Assembly (NCBI GenBank): GCA_016648135.1
Contig: JADDOH010002096.1
Span: 1-64,000, forward strand
Source: Agrypnia vestita
Taxonomy: Eukaryota > Arthropoda > Insecta > Trichoptera > Phryganeidae
Reading direction: 5' to 3'
Length of the DNA stretch: 64,000 nt
Of the stretch, positions 23,691 through 35,765 are shown piece after piece. The position numbers and the translations under genes are program-made. The notes under the pieces are model-generated. The model ran no database searches, was not told the origin of the DNA, and saw only the letters and a program-made list of their open reading frames with translations. Position 1 is the first letter of the stretch. Each line of letters opens with the position of its first letter.

Positions 23691-24502
23691 ATAATTAAAT
23701 AAAAAGTCCAGTTTAGAATTACATTCCTATTAGTGAACGATTTCCAATTGGCGTTTTGTTTAGTTTCCGTGCTAAGTGTCTAAAAAGGTGAACATAGTAT
23801 GATGATGATATTACGTTTATTATGTCAGCATTAATTAAGCGTAATTTATATGCAAAATTCCGATTATGAATAGATGCAATATCATTTATTAACAGTTTTT
23901 TTATAACTAAGTCAATTCCGATAACCTACAAGCGCAATATATTATTTTGTCACTGCTCACAATTAATTAAACACTAAAAAATATTTTTTATATATAAAGC
24001 GATTGCTTTTCGATTGAAAAATAAAAATTTTCTATTATTTAAGCAACCGAAAAATGAAAAGTTCGATCCGTAGGACGAATACCGCGCCGGCCGCAGAAGA
24101 ATACTGACTTGGAATTTAATGTGGCCGTTAATTGCATACTTAGACCCTTTTGTGTGTTCATTTAGGTAAGTAGATGATTTAACTATGACTCGAGCCTTAC
24201 GCATTGGAGCGGCTCCATGCTCCACGAATACCAACCGTTTAATTGATCATAAGCAATGTACTGTAACTGCTCTGAAGCGGAAAGACGCGCTGAATTTGAG
24301 ATCACGGTATCGTACCAGTAAAAGTGTGAAACAAATGAGATTTAACTCAGAGAAATTTGATTCTTTTTATATATTGAATTCTTTATTGAAAATAAAATAT
24401 TACATAGATGTTACAGTGAATATTACATTTTTTTATACATGTTTAACTGTCCCCAGAAATGTAAAACTTGTGTATGGGGACAGGAGTAGGTATATGATAC
24501 TC
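23691..24502. other. AT-rich non-coding DNA
   Basis: Minus ORF at 23974-24234 and plus ORF at 24185 lack recognisable motifs. Confidence 0.5.
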
Positions 24503-25193
24503 CAAACTCCCACTCTCTATTTCAAATATTGACATAATTCCTAAAACTAATGTCAAACTACTTGGAGTCTACTTGGATTCAAGCATGTCTCTTAGTAAAC
24601 AAATTAAGAGCACAACCAGCTCTGCATTCTATCACTTACGCCGCATTAAATCTATTCGCAAAAGCATCCCAACAGAAGCAACAAAATCACTAATAAATGC
24701 ATACGTTATCTCTCGCTTAGACTACTGTAATGGTATCTACGCTCATCTCCCGAAACAGGAAATAAACAAATTACAATCTGTATTTAGTGCCGCCGCAAGA
24801 CTTATTACCGGCGTTTCAAAGTTTGCGCACATCTCAAACCATCTTCAAAACCTTCACTGGCTTAGATGTCCAGAGAGGATTGAATATAAGCTTTGCCTTA
24901 CAATATTTAAGGCTATTCACAACATGGCCCCTCAATACATAACCGACTTCTGCATTCCATTCTCCGCAAATAATAGACAACTAACACTTCGCTCAGCATC
25001 AACATCTAATACAAATAGGTTAGCTGAAGTAAATCGCGTCCACAAAACTAATTTCGGTGATCGTGCTTTCGCGGTGGCTGGACCAAAGTTATGGAACAAA
25101 CTACCTAACAAACTGAGACAAACTGACAGCTTACCACTGTTCAAAAAACAACTTAAGACGCATTTATTTAGACAATCCTATAAAAACCTATAA
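24503..25193 (+). pseudogene. LINE reverse-transcriptase C-terminal fragment
   Basis: Open in the LINE frame from the 5' truncation point (KLPLSISNI...) to the natural stop at 25193; it covers the thumb and C-terminal region only, with RLDYCNGIYAHLPK and the GDRAFAVAGPKLWNKLP motif. The YADD catalytic box is not included. Differences from the longer copy are scattered single residues (for example S for N in QSVF[S/N]AAARL). Confidence 0.9.
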
Positions 25194-25466
25194 AATCTCA
25201 CCACAACAACGCTAGCTAATGTTTTCCACTCATATTGTGCACTCCGCGAAAACACATAATTCTTTCAGGGACTCACAAACTATTATAGTACTCAATTTTA
25301 ATTCCACTTCTTGTTTGCCACCTAGTGAATAAGTAATAGTAAATAAGTTTTTTTCTTTTCTAGCAGTAAGTTGTCTTGTAAGATAATAATTTCTCTATGT
25401 AAAGCGCCCTTGAGGTGAGTATTTCGCGAAAACGGCGCTATACAAATTATCCAATTATTATTATTA
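24503..25466 (+). mobile_element. Second, shorter copy of the same LINE
   Basis: Matches the 3' half of the element at 52484-54545 almost base for base, including the 3' untranslated region and the (ATT)n tail at about 25446-25466. Reverse transcription stopped after the RT core, so only about 0.96 kb is present. Confidence 0.9.
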
Positions 25467-25599
25467 TTATTATAAGAGCATGAATGAATACGTATGAGCA
25501 TGAAGTCAATAATGGAACAGTGTAGAGAAATACAATCATCATAAGATAAATATTAGTGACTCAAGTATGCTAATTATTTTTGAAGTATCATTATTTTTT

Positions 25600-26115
25600 A
25601 AAATTCTAACTATTTTTTGTTTTAATTATGTATATTCTATTTGTTTTATGTGTTTCTTGAATTTTGTAATGTTCTTCAGTTCTAATATTCATTGGTAAGT
25701 TATTGAAATATTTGACACCTAGATGAGTGTAACTGTGTTGAATGGCTGTTTTGTTGTTTTGGGAATATTTAAACATCCTATTATTTGCGTTCTTTGGCTA
25801 TGACTATGAGTATTATGAGTTTGTGGTGTGTTTATATTTTATTGAGTGAATGTTTCTTTATGTATTTGAAAATTGAGGTGTTTTTGTATAATCTGTCTAA
25901 TGTTGGAACATTAATTTCTTTAAAAAGTAAATCTGTAGGAAAGGTTCTAGGTTTTTTCAATATTACTTTGATAAATAATTTTTGGATTTTTTTAAGAGTC
26001 TGTAAGTTACTTTTATAAGAGCCCCCCAATCCATTATTCCGTATTGAAATATAGATTGTACAAAAGCATAATATAATGTTCTAATTTTTAAAATGTTTCG
26101 TAATCTTAAATCATT
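25600..26115 (-). pseudogene. Decayed RT C-terminus of a different LINE
   Basis: Minus-strand remnant reading QSIFQYGIMDWGGSYKSN and continuing through KIQKLFIKVI and TFPTDLLFKEINVPTLDRLY, the widespread C-terminal signature of Jockey/CR1-superfamily reverse transcriptases (QYGI.VWG...LQK..I). After a stop and frameshift near 25832 the tail continues with a YTHLGVKYFNNLP-like motif. It is not the same family as the copy ending at 25466 and lies in the opposite orientation. Confidence 0.75.
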
Positions 26116-26387
26116 TTAGTTGAGATTTTCAGATAAGAATTAAGAATCGCGATATCTGCAGTCACTCAGTCACTGTTAGTGATTGCCACCGTTAGTAACT
26201 GTTAGAGATACCACTAATTGACTCACAGCTCGTGATTTTGAGCTCTTCTGCGACTGTCTACGGATGGTTAAATACAGACAACTTAAGAAGAAGAATTAAA
26301 GATAACAGGGTTCAAATATATCACAAATATCTTAAGCAAACAGAAAGAGTTTCAAATACTTGCCCTTGCTCAAACAACTTTTTATTT

Positions 26388-26720
26388 TCACGAGGTACAC
26401 GTAGTGTTTGTAGAGCTGTGGGTTGAGTCAATATCCGACAAGTGAAAGATGGTTGTATGTATTTTGTCGGCATGGAGGGATAATTTGACACGTGGGCCGG
26501 CGGGCCGCGGTGATACCAAAACGGGCGCCTCATAGATCCCACGTATTATTATTATGCTCACAGGAAATAAACTCAACGTGACGTCACACAGGCGGCTACA
26601 AATGTCGCAAAGGTGAGCGGGAGGTAACAATTCCCACGCGTGAAATAACATGGCTCGGAGCTCCATCTCGAAATCGAGATGTGAAAAACTGCGCTTATAT
26701 CTTAATCACAACAGGCACGC
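26388..26720. promoter_or_regulatory. CpG-rich segment with CRE, possible extra promoter
   Basis: Contains TGACGTCA at 26579-26586 and a CACGTG at 26491-26496. A minus-strand ATG at 26666 opens 92 codons, with a CCT/GTGAGC donor-like site after 36 codons. I do not recognise the peptide. Confidence 0.35.
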
Positions 26721-27898
26721 AGACGTATGTTGCGAAAAATTAGTCGATGTATATATTTCATTATAAAGATCTTACATAAAATTGAAATACTAAAAATCCA
26801 TTTAATTCCGAAAGCCAGTATCTGAATTTTAATCTCCCGTCGACACTTAACGATTCTAAAAGAATACATTTTAAGGATAAAATCGAAGAAAATAGCGTAA
26901 ATATAGCACTAAAAATATTAACGAAGTAGAAATAAAAACTCGTAATTGACGTGCATTTGTGTAATAGTAGCAGAACGCAGTCAGTAAAAAGTTAATGTTA
27001 GTACAAAGTAAACCAAAATATGTATCGAATTACACATTAAGAAAATATTGTTGGGCCAGCTCTACTGATCATATATACAAATATATTAAATATTGTAAAT
27101 TACATATTGAATTGCGCTCAACGACGTGTATCACAGTTCATGGCCAACGACCGACTGGCGACTATGTCAAGTGGCTCCAATGCACTGCCGCAGTGGAATT
27201 TTGTGAAACTATTTCTGGGGAACGCCACCGGATAAAGGCGCGAATCGAAAGATTTAATCACGCATTTATCAAATAGGTACATCTCATACTGAATGTGATG
27301 ATGATATCGGCGTTGCGACGAAATTGTATCAATATCACACCAGGTAAGTAGAGGTCCATGTAATACCCGTACATAACAACATTTACAAACAAAATAACGT
27401 ACTGTAATATGTACTTAATACTGTTAAAGAGTGAACTCATAGTGTCGTCTTCAAATAGTGTGAAAAATGCATAAAGTAACTCAAAATTCAAACTACAAAA
27501 GTAAAGAAATGTAAATGAGAAGTAATAGATTTACATGTTCTACAGCCTATATGGAAAAAATAACAAGCGTGAATAAATTCTTTTGTTGTTGTTTCGGTTA
27601 GGTTAGTTTGGAAATTACGATTTGTAATTTGTGGTATACTGTTTTACTCAATTTTCATATTACTTTTTAATACCATTGGGCACAATATTTTAGTAGATAA
27701 CACAAATACTGTTCCAAAATATTAGTGATTTACGAATAAGCCTCGATTAGAAAATAAAAACATAGGTATCCTTATAATTATCACCACATACATAAACGAA
27801 CATAAACAAACTTTAAAACGTACATGAGTAAAAATTTATAAATAAAGGTTACTAGATTAAAATATAAAGATGAAACAATAACTAAGCTAATTATAACG
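26721..27898. other. Non-coding, with a short balanced-composition ORF
   Basis: A plus ORF at 26995-27276 has a more even base composition in its second half (VKWLQCTAAVEFCETISGER), with no family seen and no clear splice sites. Confidence 0.45.
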
Positions 27899-27906
27899 TT
27901 ATAAAT

Positions 27907-28392
27907 CAGGGTTCGAAAAAATCGGATTTTTTCATATATATCCGATATATATCAAAAATTGGATATACACCTATACCCAAACTTTTTTCTCCATTTTTGC
28001 ACACGTCAATTGATATAAACTCGAAATAATTAGGGATTTTTTATACATGAATTATTATTTATTAAATAAATGAAATGCATACTGAAAAAAGCTAATATAT
28101 GCAATTATTATATATAAGTTATAAAAGTTGCTCTTTCTAATGAGTGTTTGTTTCTTTGTGTGAAATAAAAAACGGATTACACGGAACAAATTAAACTAAA
28201 AAACAACCGTAAAACTTTTTAAAATACAACTAGCGCCATCTAGGAACGACCGCAGATATTTAAAAAACATATGTAACACTTTTTAAAATACAACTAGCGC
28301 CATCTATTAGCGACCGCATATAATTTTGTTTGGATATATATCAAAAATAAAAATCAAGCCATATATCCGCGGATATATATCCTCAAACCCTG
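27907..28392. mobile_element. hAT-type MITE with exact 8-bp target duplication
   Basis: 486 bp bounded by CAGGGTT(C/T)GA inverted ends and flanked on both sides by TTATAAAT (27899-27906 and 28393-28400). Subterminal regions are rich in GATATATATC/ATATCC repeats. Two tandem copies of an approximately 60-bp unit containing CTAGCGCCATCT lie at 28210-28315. No coding capacity. Confidence 0.88.
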
Positions 28393-28399
28393 TTATAAA

Positions 28400-28505
28400 T
28401 GTTCTCAGATTTTCACGCCCGTTCATGTAGTTTTCTAGAATATTCTGCCTTGTGTACCTGACCTCTTTGGCCGACGTTTTGGATCCCATTGCAGGGTTCA
28501 TTGAT
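28400..28505 (-). repeat. Dispersed repeat, copy 1 (Penelope-terminal-like)
   Basis: The minus strand reads GGATCCAAAACGTCGGCC, then a purine-rich stretch, then ACGGGCGTGAAAATCTGAG. A diverged copy lies at 33640-33760. The AACGTCGGC core resembles the terminal repeats of Penelope-like elements (compare 57025-57980). Confidence 0.45.
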
Positions 28506-28760
28506 GGAAAATATACTTATAATATGCAAAATTAGGATTAGGCAACTGAAGAAAAAATATTTTTGAGAAAGGTTGATAATTGGATTGAAGTCAGAAATAA
28601 CAAACATACACATTGAGTTACAGGAAATAACCCCATTTTGGAAAGCGTAAGGTACATGTATTTATAATATAGGAAATATAATAATAACATTAAGTAAAAC
28701 TAAACAATTATTTAAAGACAAGTCCCCAATGCGTCGCCGGCGCTTGGAAATTGGCCGACC

Positions 28761-29051
28761 CTAATACTGACAACTGACAACGAGACAAAACTCGTCAGAT
28801 TCCATTGACTTCGATAAAACACATGTTTCGTGAAAGTTACCTCTATGACCATAGATGAAGTCGGTGTCAACCATGTCTGCAGAATGCTCGCGGCACAGAT
28901 TGCCTTCGTAAAGAACAGAAACGCCAGATATCATTCCTACCATTGCGTAACCATTCATGTTTCCAACCGACGACGGATATTTGTGGAACGTTCCTTCTCC
29001 ACAACATCTACGCCCGTAAAAATATATCATTTTCACTTCTGAAAATATCAC
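28761..29051 (-). CDS. Unidentified 96-codon ORF or terminal exon
   Basis: Minus-strand ORF in an island of balanced base composition inside AT-rich DNA. A possible acceptor (ATATTTTCAG) ends at about 29038, and a possible donor (AGAG/GTAACT) sits inside the ORF near 28842; without splicing the frame runs on to TAG at 28761. The product has five Cys in the first two thirds, a mildly hydrophobic centre (NGYAMVGMISGVSVLYEGN) and a polar end. The plus strand is open across most of the same segment (28830-29042), so the strand is not certain. No family recognised; it may be a host exon, a gene fragment carried by a repeat, or chance. Confidence 0.28.
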   Translation of the reverse strand: MIFSEVKMIYFYGRRCCGEGTFHKYPSSVGNMNGYAMVGMISGVSVLYEGNLCREHSADMVDTDFIYGHRGNFHETCVLSKSMESDEFCLVVSCQY

Positions 29052-31353
29052 TCAAACATATAGAACTCCCATGCTTGTATACCGCAAGCAAGTCTTCACG
29101 ACTTGTTGCCCTGTTTCCTTAATTTGTACTGATAAACCCCAAAACAAATTAATATCAATATCTTTTAATTTTATTTATTTATGGAATCAAAACTGCATAC
29201 AAAGTGATAGATGTAATGGACAGTGGGTAAACCAATAGCAGAGACCGACGATATAAAACAGAAAATAATCCACCAAAGCAACTTGAATAAGACAATCAAT
29301 CAAAATATCGAGGGGGTTTCGGTTTTTATAACGTTTCATAATTTATAAATGGCGGTTGTGAAGGTTTCGGAAACAATAAGTGTTAATACATACTCAAATA
29401 ATAATATACAAGTCATCGAGTCACATAGCAAGTAAAGATTGAATGAATACCTATTACAAAAGATTTCATCGTATATGAATTTCCTTAGGTACGTCCCTAA
29501 TTTGAACAAATACAATAGGGCAATAGCAAAAATGATGAAAAATAATATTTGTTACTAGAGTTTTTTTGTTGTTGTCTACCAGTGGAAAAGCGCATGTCTG
29601 TTTTGAATTAAGTTATTAACATTTACTAACTCAAGAAATTGCCGAAAATATTTTCGTTCGAGGACAACCAAGTTTTTTTTTCTAAATCATTATTTCATCG
29701 ATTTATTCAGGAAATATGAGGATTCCGGATATAAAAATATGTGTTCTCACATGAAAAGATGCCTCATAATTATTTAAAGAGTGTAAAATAAGGCGCATAT
29801 TAGATAAATGCCAGTAAAACAAACACATTACAAGCAAATGTTAAAAAAAATAACGTGACACGGAGTTTTTGCAATTAATTTGTTATTTAACTTCTACTAC
29901 AAAATCTACTTATACTAAACGTGAGTTATATTACGATATTTTTTAGCATATAAGCGGTGTGAAAACATGCTAAATTAGTCGTGTGTTACGTTGGATTCTT
30001 GCCAAATATTTTTGTTACATCAAGACACAAAACGAATAAAAAATGTTTTTCAAACACAAAAACAACAAATATAGTGATGTCTGATGAGTTAGTCAAATTA
30101 ACCTTGATAAATGAAGAGTACCAAAACATGAAATACTCGTTTTATAAAAATTCGGATTTTTTACGAACGGAGCAACATAAAAAAAACATTTTACTTTAAT
30201 CAACTCAACGTTTTTAAGTTTCTAGTCGATACCCACATTATCTTACATACTATAGTCAATAATATGCATGAAACTATTCATAGAATAATCGTTACATAAT
30301 TGTGTAAAACACAAAAAATGTATAAATCATTAACACAACCGGCTAAGAATGTGCAAATACTTGCCATTACATTATGAAACGATGTTTAAATTGCACGTAA
30401 AAAATAATTCGAAGACACTATAATTACTGTTAAAAATGAAGTGCTGTATGGTAATGCTATAATATCGTGTAATATTAATTATTTTTAATTGATATTCAGA
30501 TAATGATTACTTTGACGTACGCCTAAGGTTTGTTCAAAACGAAATAAAACGCAGAGAGCAATGAATAGCTAAATGTAATTAATTCTAATACGCCCCCGCT
30601 GACAAAAAATATTTACTACATGCGCCCACGCATCAAACTTCTTGCTGTCCACTAACATCATTTGGATAATAACGTAGGAAATAAAAACTATAATGTATAT
30701 GTAGGTACGATCAAATAAATATTTTAATGATTTGTTTGATACAAACAATGCTTAATTTGACAATGAAAAAAAGAGAGCTTGTGTATGCGTGTGCTATGGT
30801 AGCCATAACTCTTAAGATAAATGACTTGGGAACCTAGTTCAAAATAGGTATCGATAAGTCTAGATAAGCAGACGATAGACGTTATTTCCCCTATTCGTAA
30901 ACTTGATGAGGATAAGTAAAGATGATAAAGCCTATTTTCTTGTGTATCTTGGTAAAGAACGGTGAAAAGTTATAATTCTTTCAGATACTTATTTCAACAG
31001 TATGATATTATTTTCTACAATAATTTTATATATATATTTTAGTAGCTGGCAAAGCCTTTTTTACTGTCTGTTTTGTGTTTTTTTAACACTAAGGACCGGT
31101 TATTTGATCAATAGTAATTGACAAAATTAAGAAGAAAGCATTGATTTTTGCGGAAACGGATTGTTTGATTGATGGAAAACATAAAAATGTATGATTCTTA
31201 ACTTTTACTATTATCACTGATTATATAATCGGCCTTTAATCTAGTTACCGAGTACCAGGTAGCGTACCGAAGTTATCATTATGATTTTATTGAATTCGAA
31301 AGGTTTTGTGATTTTGAACATTAAGTTGATTCAAGCATTTCAACTTTATTTAG
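29052..31353. other. AT-rich non-coding DNA
   Basis: No supported feature over 2.3 kb. Confidence 0.55.
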
Positions 31354-31926
31354 CACTAGCTGTCCTTACCCGGCGTTGCACGGGTTAAGGATTAAGTTTA
31401 AAATAAATTTGTAAGGGTAAAAAAAACGTTCTTTTCGAACGGTATAGATTTGCATCGAAAATATATAAGCGGAGGGGAAGGGTTAAATGAATTGGAGTCG
31501 GCGGGTAACATAGGCGACATTTCCTCCCTATTCTAATACCTCTTCCCTTCCCCCTGACATATTTATGATGCAAATCTGTACCGTTTGACCGATCGGACTC
31601 AAAATTTAGAAATTTATTTTTTAGGACTCGGCGGGTAACATAGGCAACATTTCCTCCCTATTCTCATACCCCTTCTCCTCTGCCTGACATATTTTTGATG
31701 CAAATCTGTATCGTTTAGCCGATTGGACTCAAAATTTGGAAGATTATTCTTTAGGACTCGGCGAGTAACATATGCGACATTTCTCCCTTATTCTTTTAAC
31801 CCTTCCCTTCCGCTTATATATTTTCGATGCAAATCTATACCATTCGAATCGAACCTTTGTTTACCCTCACTAATTTATTTTAAACTTAATCCTTAACCCG
31901 TGCAACGCCGGGTAAGGATAGCTAGT
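31354..31926. repeat. Foldback element with CCCGGCGTTGCACGGG ends
   Basis: Inverted ends of about 125 bp begin CTAGCTGTCCTTACCCGGCG and end CGCCGGGTAAGGATAGCTAG. The centre is about three tandem units (about 115-130 bp) with GATGCAAATCTGTA, ACTCGGCG.GTAACAT and polypyrimidine runs. Structure and CTAG ends resemble Helentron-associated repeats that carry minisatellites. Confidence 0.65.
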
Positions 31927-33639
31927 TCACCATATTCTCCAGATTTGGCACATGCGATATCTTTTTGTTTTCAAAGATGAAAAAACAAGGGAAGCGGTTT
32001 ACGTCAAAAGTCATCGCCGAAATACGAGTAGACGCTTATTTCCCGAGTTCGGCAAATTATATTATTGGGTGACTTAAAAAGTTGTAATATAGCTGGACCA
32101 AGTTTATCGAGCTGAAATTTTATTTTTACCCATTTTTTATAATGAAAATGTTTATATTATTATAAACATAACAATAATATTTACTTAATTTACTTTCGAT
32201 TATATTTTTGTTATGTTAATCATGTAATTGGTTTGTAAACAAACATTACAATGTAAATATACTAATAAGGAAAGACGGTATATTTACGAATATGCCTTCT
32301 ATAATTTTTTTATTATTATTGCATAAAAATAAATGTGTAAAAATATTCACCGGGCACTAGAATACAAAAATACATAAATAAAAAATGTCCCGGCTTTTAC
32401 ATCACTATTCAGCTTTTAATCATTGTGTTTAAAACTAATCGAGAATCGTAAAAATGTTTTTTTTTTTCAAAATATATTTAAACGAGCAACTGTTGCCAAG
32501 TTAGAAAAGAACAGTTGAGGAAATCGCCAAGACTGCTATTTCTGTAGCAAGATGACTCAAGTCGGGTCCACTCAGGTGAGACAGAACACAGGCCAGTCTG
32601 CTCCGGTCTGGTGTGGTATTTACCAACCCTATCGTTCATTTTATTTTATTCTATTAAATTAATAAAGCGAATAAAACATGTCCGTTTCTGTCAAAAAGCA
32701 GTACACACTTGAGATTGCGTATATCTCTTATACAGTGCCATGAAACTATGCATATAATCGACATACTTGTGTGGTATTTACCTTAAGACGCTCATCTATA
32801 AAATTAAGGGATTATTGGTTTGGTCCGGAAGACAACCATTTTTGTTAAATTTAGCATATGTCAAGCCCAATCAGCTCAATATAGTAATAATATTGATATA
32901 TAACACAATCGTGGACGCATTTCAGATGAGGGAAAATATATATAACACATAAAAATAAGAGACAAAAAAATATGAATGTTTCTTAATCCACGAAGATATT
33001 GTAATTATTCGTGAACAAAAAATATTAAAAATAAAAATTTCAAGCGACATCTAGCGAGTGCGGTCGCAAATTTATTACTCGGCGTACAGCCTACAGCGGA
33101 ATTTGTCTAATAACTTGTTAGAATGATAAAATTTGGCGCTAAGTCTGAATTAAAATGTAGAGTTTATATTCCTTTAAATTACTACAATAAAAAAGTTATA
33201 ATAAAACAGAGTATTGAAAACAAAAATTTGTAATTATAAATTTAATAAACTACAAATGAAAGAAATCAAAATTATCATGTGAATCATAAAAAAAACAAAT
33301 GATAACACACAAAAACTTATAAAGTGAGGTGCTTATTGGTCAAGCCTATTGACCAAGAAGACGAGTAAAAGTCTCCTCCCGAAGAACAGCACGTTTGTCT
33401 TTATATTGTCTTTGTATTTTCATAGCCCACACGCCTGGATTAGTTAAAAATACTAATGTGACATAATATATAATCTGTGTACAAATTAATCTAAATACTA
33501 ATTTATACGTTATCTAAATCATTAGCGATAAACTGACGTACAAGATTTACAAAAGATAATTACAAAAAATATGTAGGTACATGTATATTAAAAAGCAGCA
33601 CAGCCAATAAAAAATATAAAATAATGTTTTGAGGTTTTC
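31927..33639. other. AT-rich non-coding DNA
   Basis: At 32530-32580 the plus strand has TTTCTGTAG, 28 nt with ATGACTCAAG, then CAG/GTGAGA, a possible micro-exon that is not called. GACATCTAGCGAGTGCGGTC at 33047 resembles the unit in the 27.9 kb MITE. Confidence 0.5.
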
Positions 33640-33760
33640 ACGTACGTTCCGAACCCTCTTTGTTGAGTTTTCTGGGCCACTTTGATATGTGTCTCCGACC
33701 TCTGGCCGATGTTTCAGATCCCAATGTCATTGGCAACATTGGTCCACCACCCAGTACATA
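33640..33760 (-). repeat. Dispersed repeat, copy 2 (Penelope-terminal-like)
   Basis: Diverged copy of 28400-28505: minus strand GGGATCTGAAACATCGGCC followed by GAGGTCGGAGACACA and, further on, ACGTACGTGAAAACCTC. Confidence 0.45.
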
Positions 33761-33764
33761 TGAA

Positions 33765-34090
33765 GCTAATTCAGATCACACAGCGTAACATGAAAAGAAG
33801 AATGCTGGCATTCACTAGAAGACGAGACAAGAAACAAAAAAAGAAACAGGCGGCTTAGAGTACAAACCAAGCGAAGAACGTCCTTGTCACATATTTGATG
33901 CATTAAAGGAAATGGGCGGGCCAAACATCAGAAAATGTAATAAAAGGATTTATCAAAAAGTGACCCGAGAGAGCCTAAAATCTCAATAGACGAAATAATC
34001 GGGGCAGTGACATGGCAAAGATCAGCGGAGAACTTCCCCTCACCACAAACAAGAATCATAATTCTTTTTGGTGAGGTATACAAAAAAAAA
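33765..34090 (+). pseudogene. RTE-like RT C-terminal remnant
   Basis: Reads KLIQITQRNMKRRMLAFTRR, then after stops KGKWAGQTSE, and in other frames a decayed tail. Same group of RT C-termini as the remnant at 16135-16320 but more decayed. It follows a dispersed repeat at 33640-33760. Confidence 0.65.
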
Positions 34091-35385
34091 TATTGCAAAC
34101 ATTTTCTAGGTATCATTGTAATAAAATATTATATAAAGATATTATTAATTAAATAAATAAAATTAAAAAAACTGAGTCGCGTGGAGGCCTTCCTCCAATA
34201 TTGAATAAACAATGACTGCTGCTTAAGATGATAAATATATACAATGTTAACAATTATTATTACAAAATGCCTCGTGTAAATAACATAATTAGCAGATTTT
34301 CCATATACACTTTATTATGATTACATATTACCTCAACCGTGAATAAAATAACATAAACTAGTATATTAACATAAACCAGTTAAAAACAACTCGTATTTGT
34401 TTATAGCTCTGAGCTAATCGATAACGGCATATAGTGAGTATACACGAATGCAAAATTTAATCCATGTTAAAAAAAACCGGTCTGTCTCAAAATTGAGAAA
34501 GACCATACAAAGAATTATAAAACGCCTCAAATTAAATTAGTTAATGCAGTGGCTTACTTTAAATACGCTGCTAAGTACCGCTAAGAGACGGCCAATATTT
34601 ACGTGCACTGTGTCCGCCTATATTCTCGTACGTAATAGGTAACCCACGCTGCCCCTGTTAACACTGCGCTTCATGCTAGTGAACCATGTCGCGTTTAAAA
34701 GACCCATTTAATCCGAACTTGATGGGATAATGTGCATTTACCGTGACCATCCACCATCCGTGATTAGTTCTTTGGGAATGCGGCGTGGCTCGAGAAATTG
34801 AATAATATCAAATACAAGTGGGCAGGTTGTTGCACTACCACCTACAATATGTCGATATACTGGTAACTCGGCAGGATCGGGCCATCACAAATATGTATTT
34901 ATTTTTGTTGGTGTACTATTCTCAACATGAAAAAACAAATGTCTTTAGAGCCCGTTTAACGGGAGCCGTTCTGGAACAGGGCACAACATAACCCCAAAAA
35001 TCTTATTTTTAAAACTGTTTAATAAATATTAATGATATCGGGCTGGCATTCTTTGCAATCCTCAAAAATATCCCAAAGTATACAACACCCAAAGAAAAGA
35101 AAATATGTAGCAAGACAATCAAAAGTGAAGAAAAAAGTTTTTCCATAGACAATCGGGAATATTCTATAAGGTAAAGTCATTTTGCCCGCAACGCTTCCGT
35201 CGGCTAGACGCTTGTGAGTGATGAGACGTCAAAATACTGTGGTTTCTTATAAAATGACGATAAATTTAGTATAATTTTGTTCGCATTTTATAAGAAATGT
35301 AATTAAAAATATTATAGAACTTTTTTAAACAATCATACTTCATTAAAACGAAAATTTGACTGGGTTCACTTTTAATCCCGCTCCT

Positions 35386-35421
35386 GCCAATACCAATACC
35401 AAATTGGTATTGGTATTGGAA
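35386..35421. repeat. Perfect short palindrome of CCAATA repeats
   Basis: CCAATACCAATACCAA followed directly by its complement TTGGTATTGGTATTGG; no loop. Confidence 0.85.
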
Positions 35422-35726
35422 GATCGAAAATAATACCAATAGGTTAAGAGCAAATCTGGCGAAGATTACCGTGGGCGACAATATTAAATCCACAAAAAGG
35501 ACGGTCTCCGGGAGATATACGTCAAATTATAAGAAATGCGAAGTTGATTGAGATGTTTTAAATGTAAATGTAAAACAATTAATAACAATCATGGTAATAT
35601 TATGAAACCAGGCATAATTTATTTATTTGATTCATTTCTTTTAACATGTTTCCTTAATCACCTAGGACCCTAGGACGACAGGGTAATCCAATATCACAGA
35701 GAATTACAAAGCATTTAGATTCTAAA

Positions 35727-35765
35727 AGATAGACGCAACAACTTTACGTTGTGTCTATCTTTTAT
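35727..35765. repeat. Short hairpin
   Basis: AAAAGATAGACGCAAC pairs with GTTGTGTCTATCTTTT across an 8-nt loop (one G-T type mismatch). Confidence 0.7.

Noticed and set aside
32530..32580. Plus-strand micro-exon with CAG/GTGAGA donor
   Set aside because: Only 28 nt, no neighbouring exons or reading-frame support.
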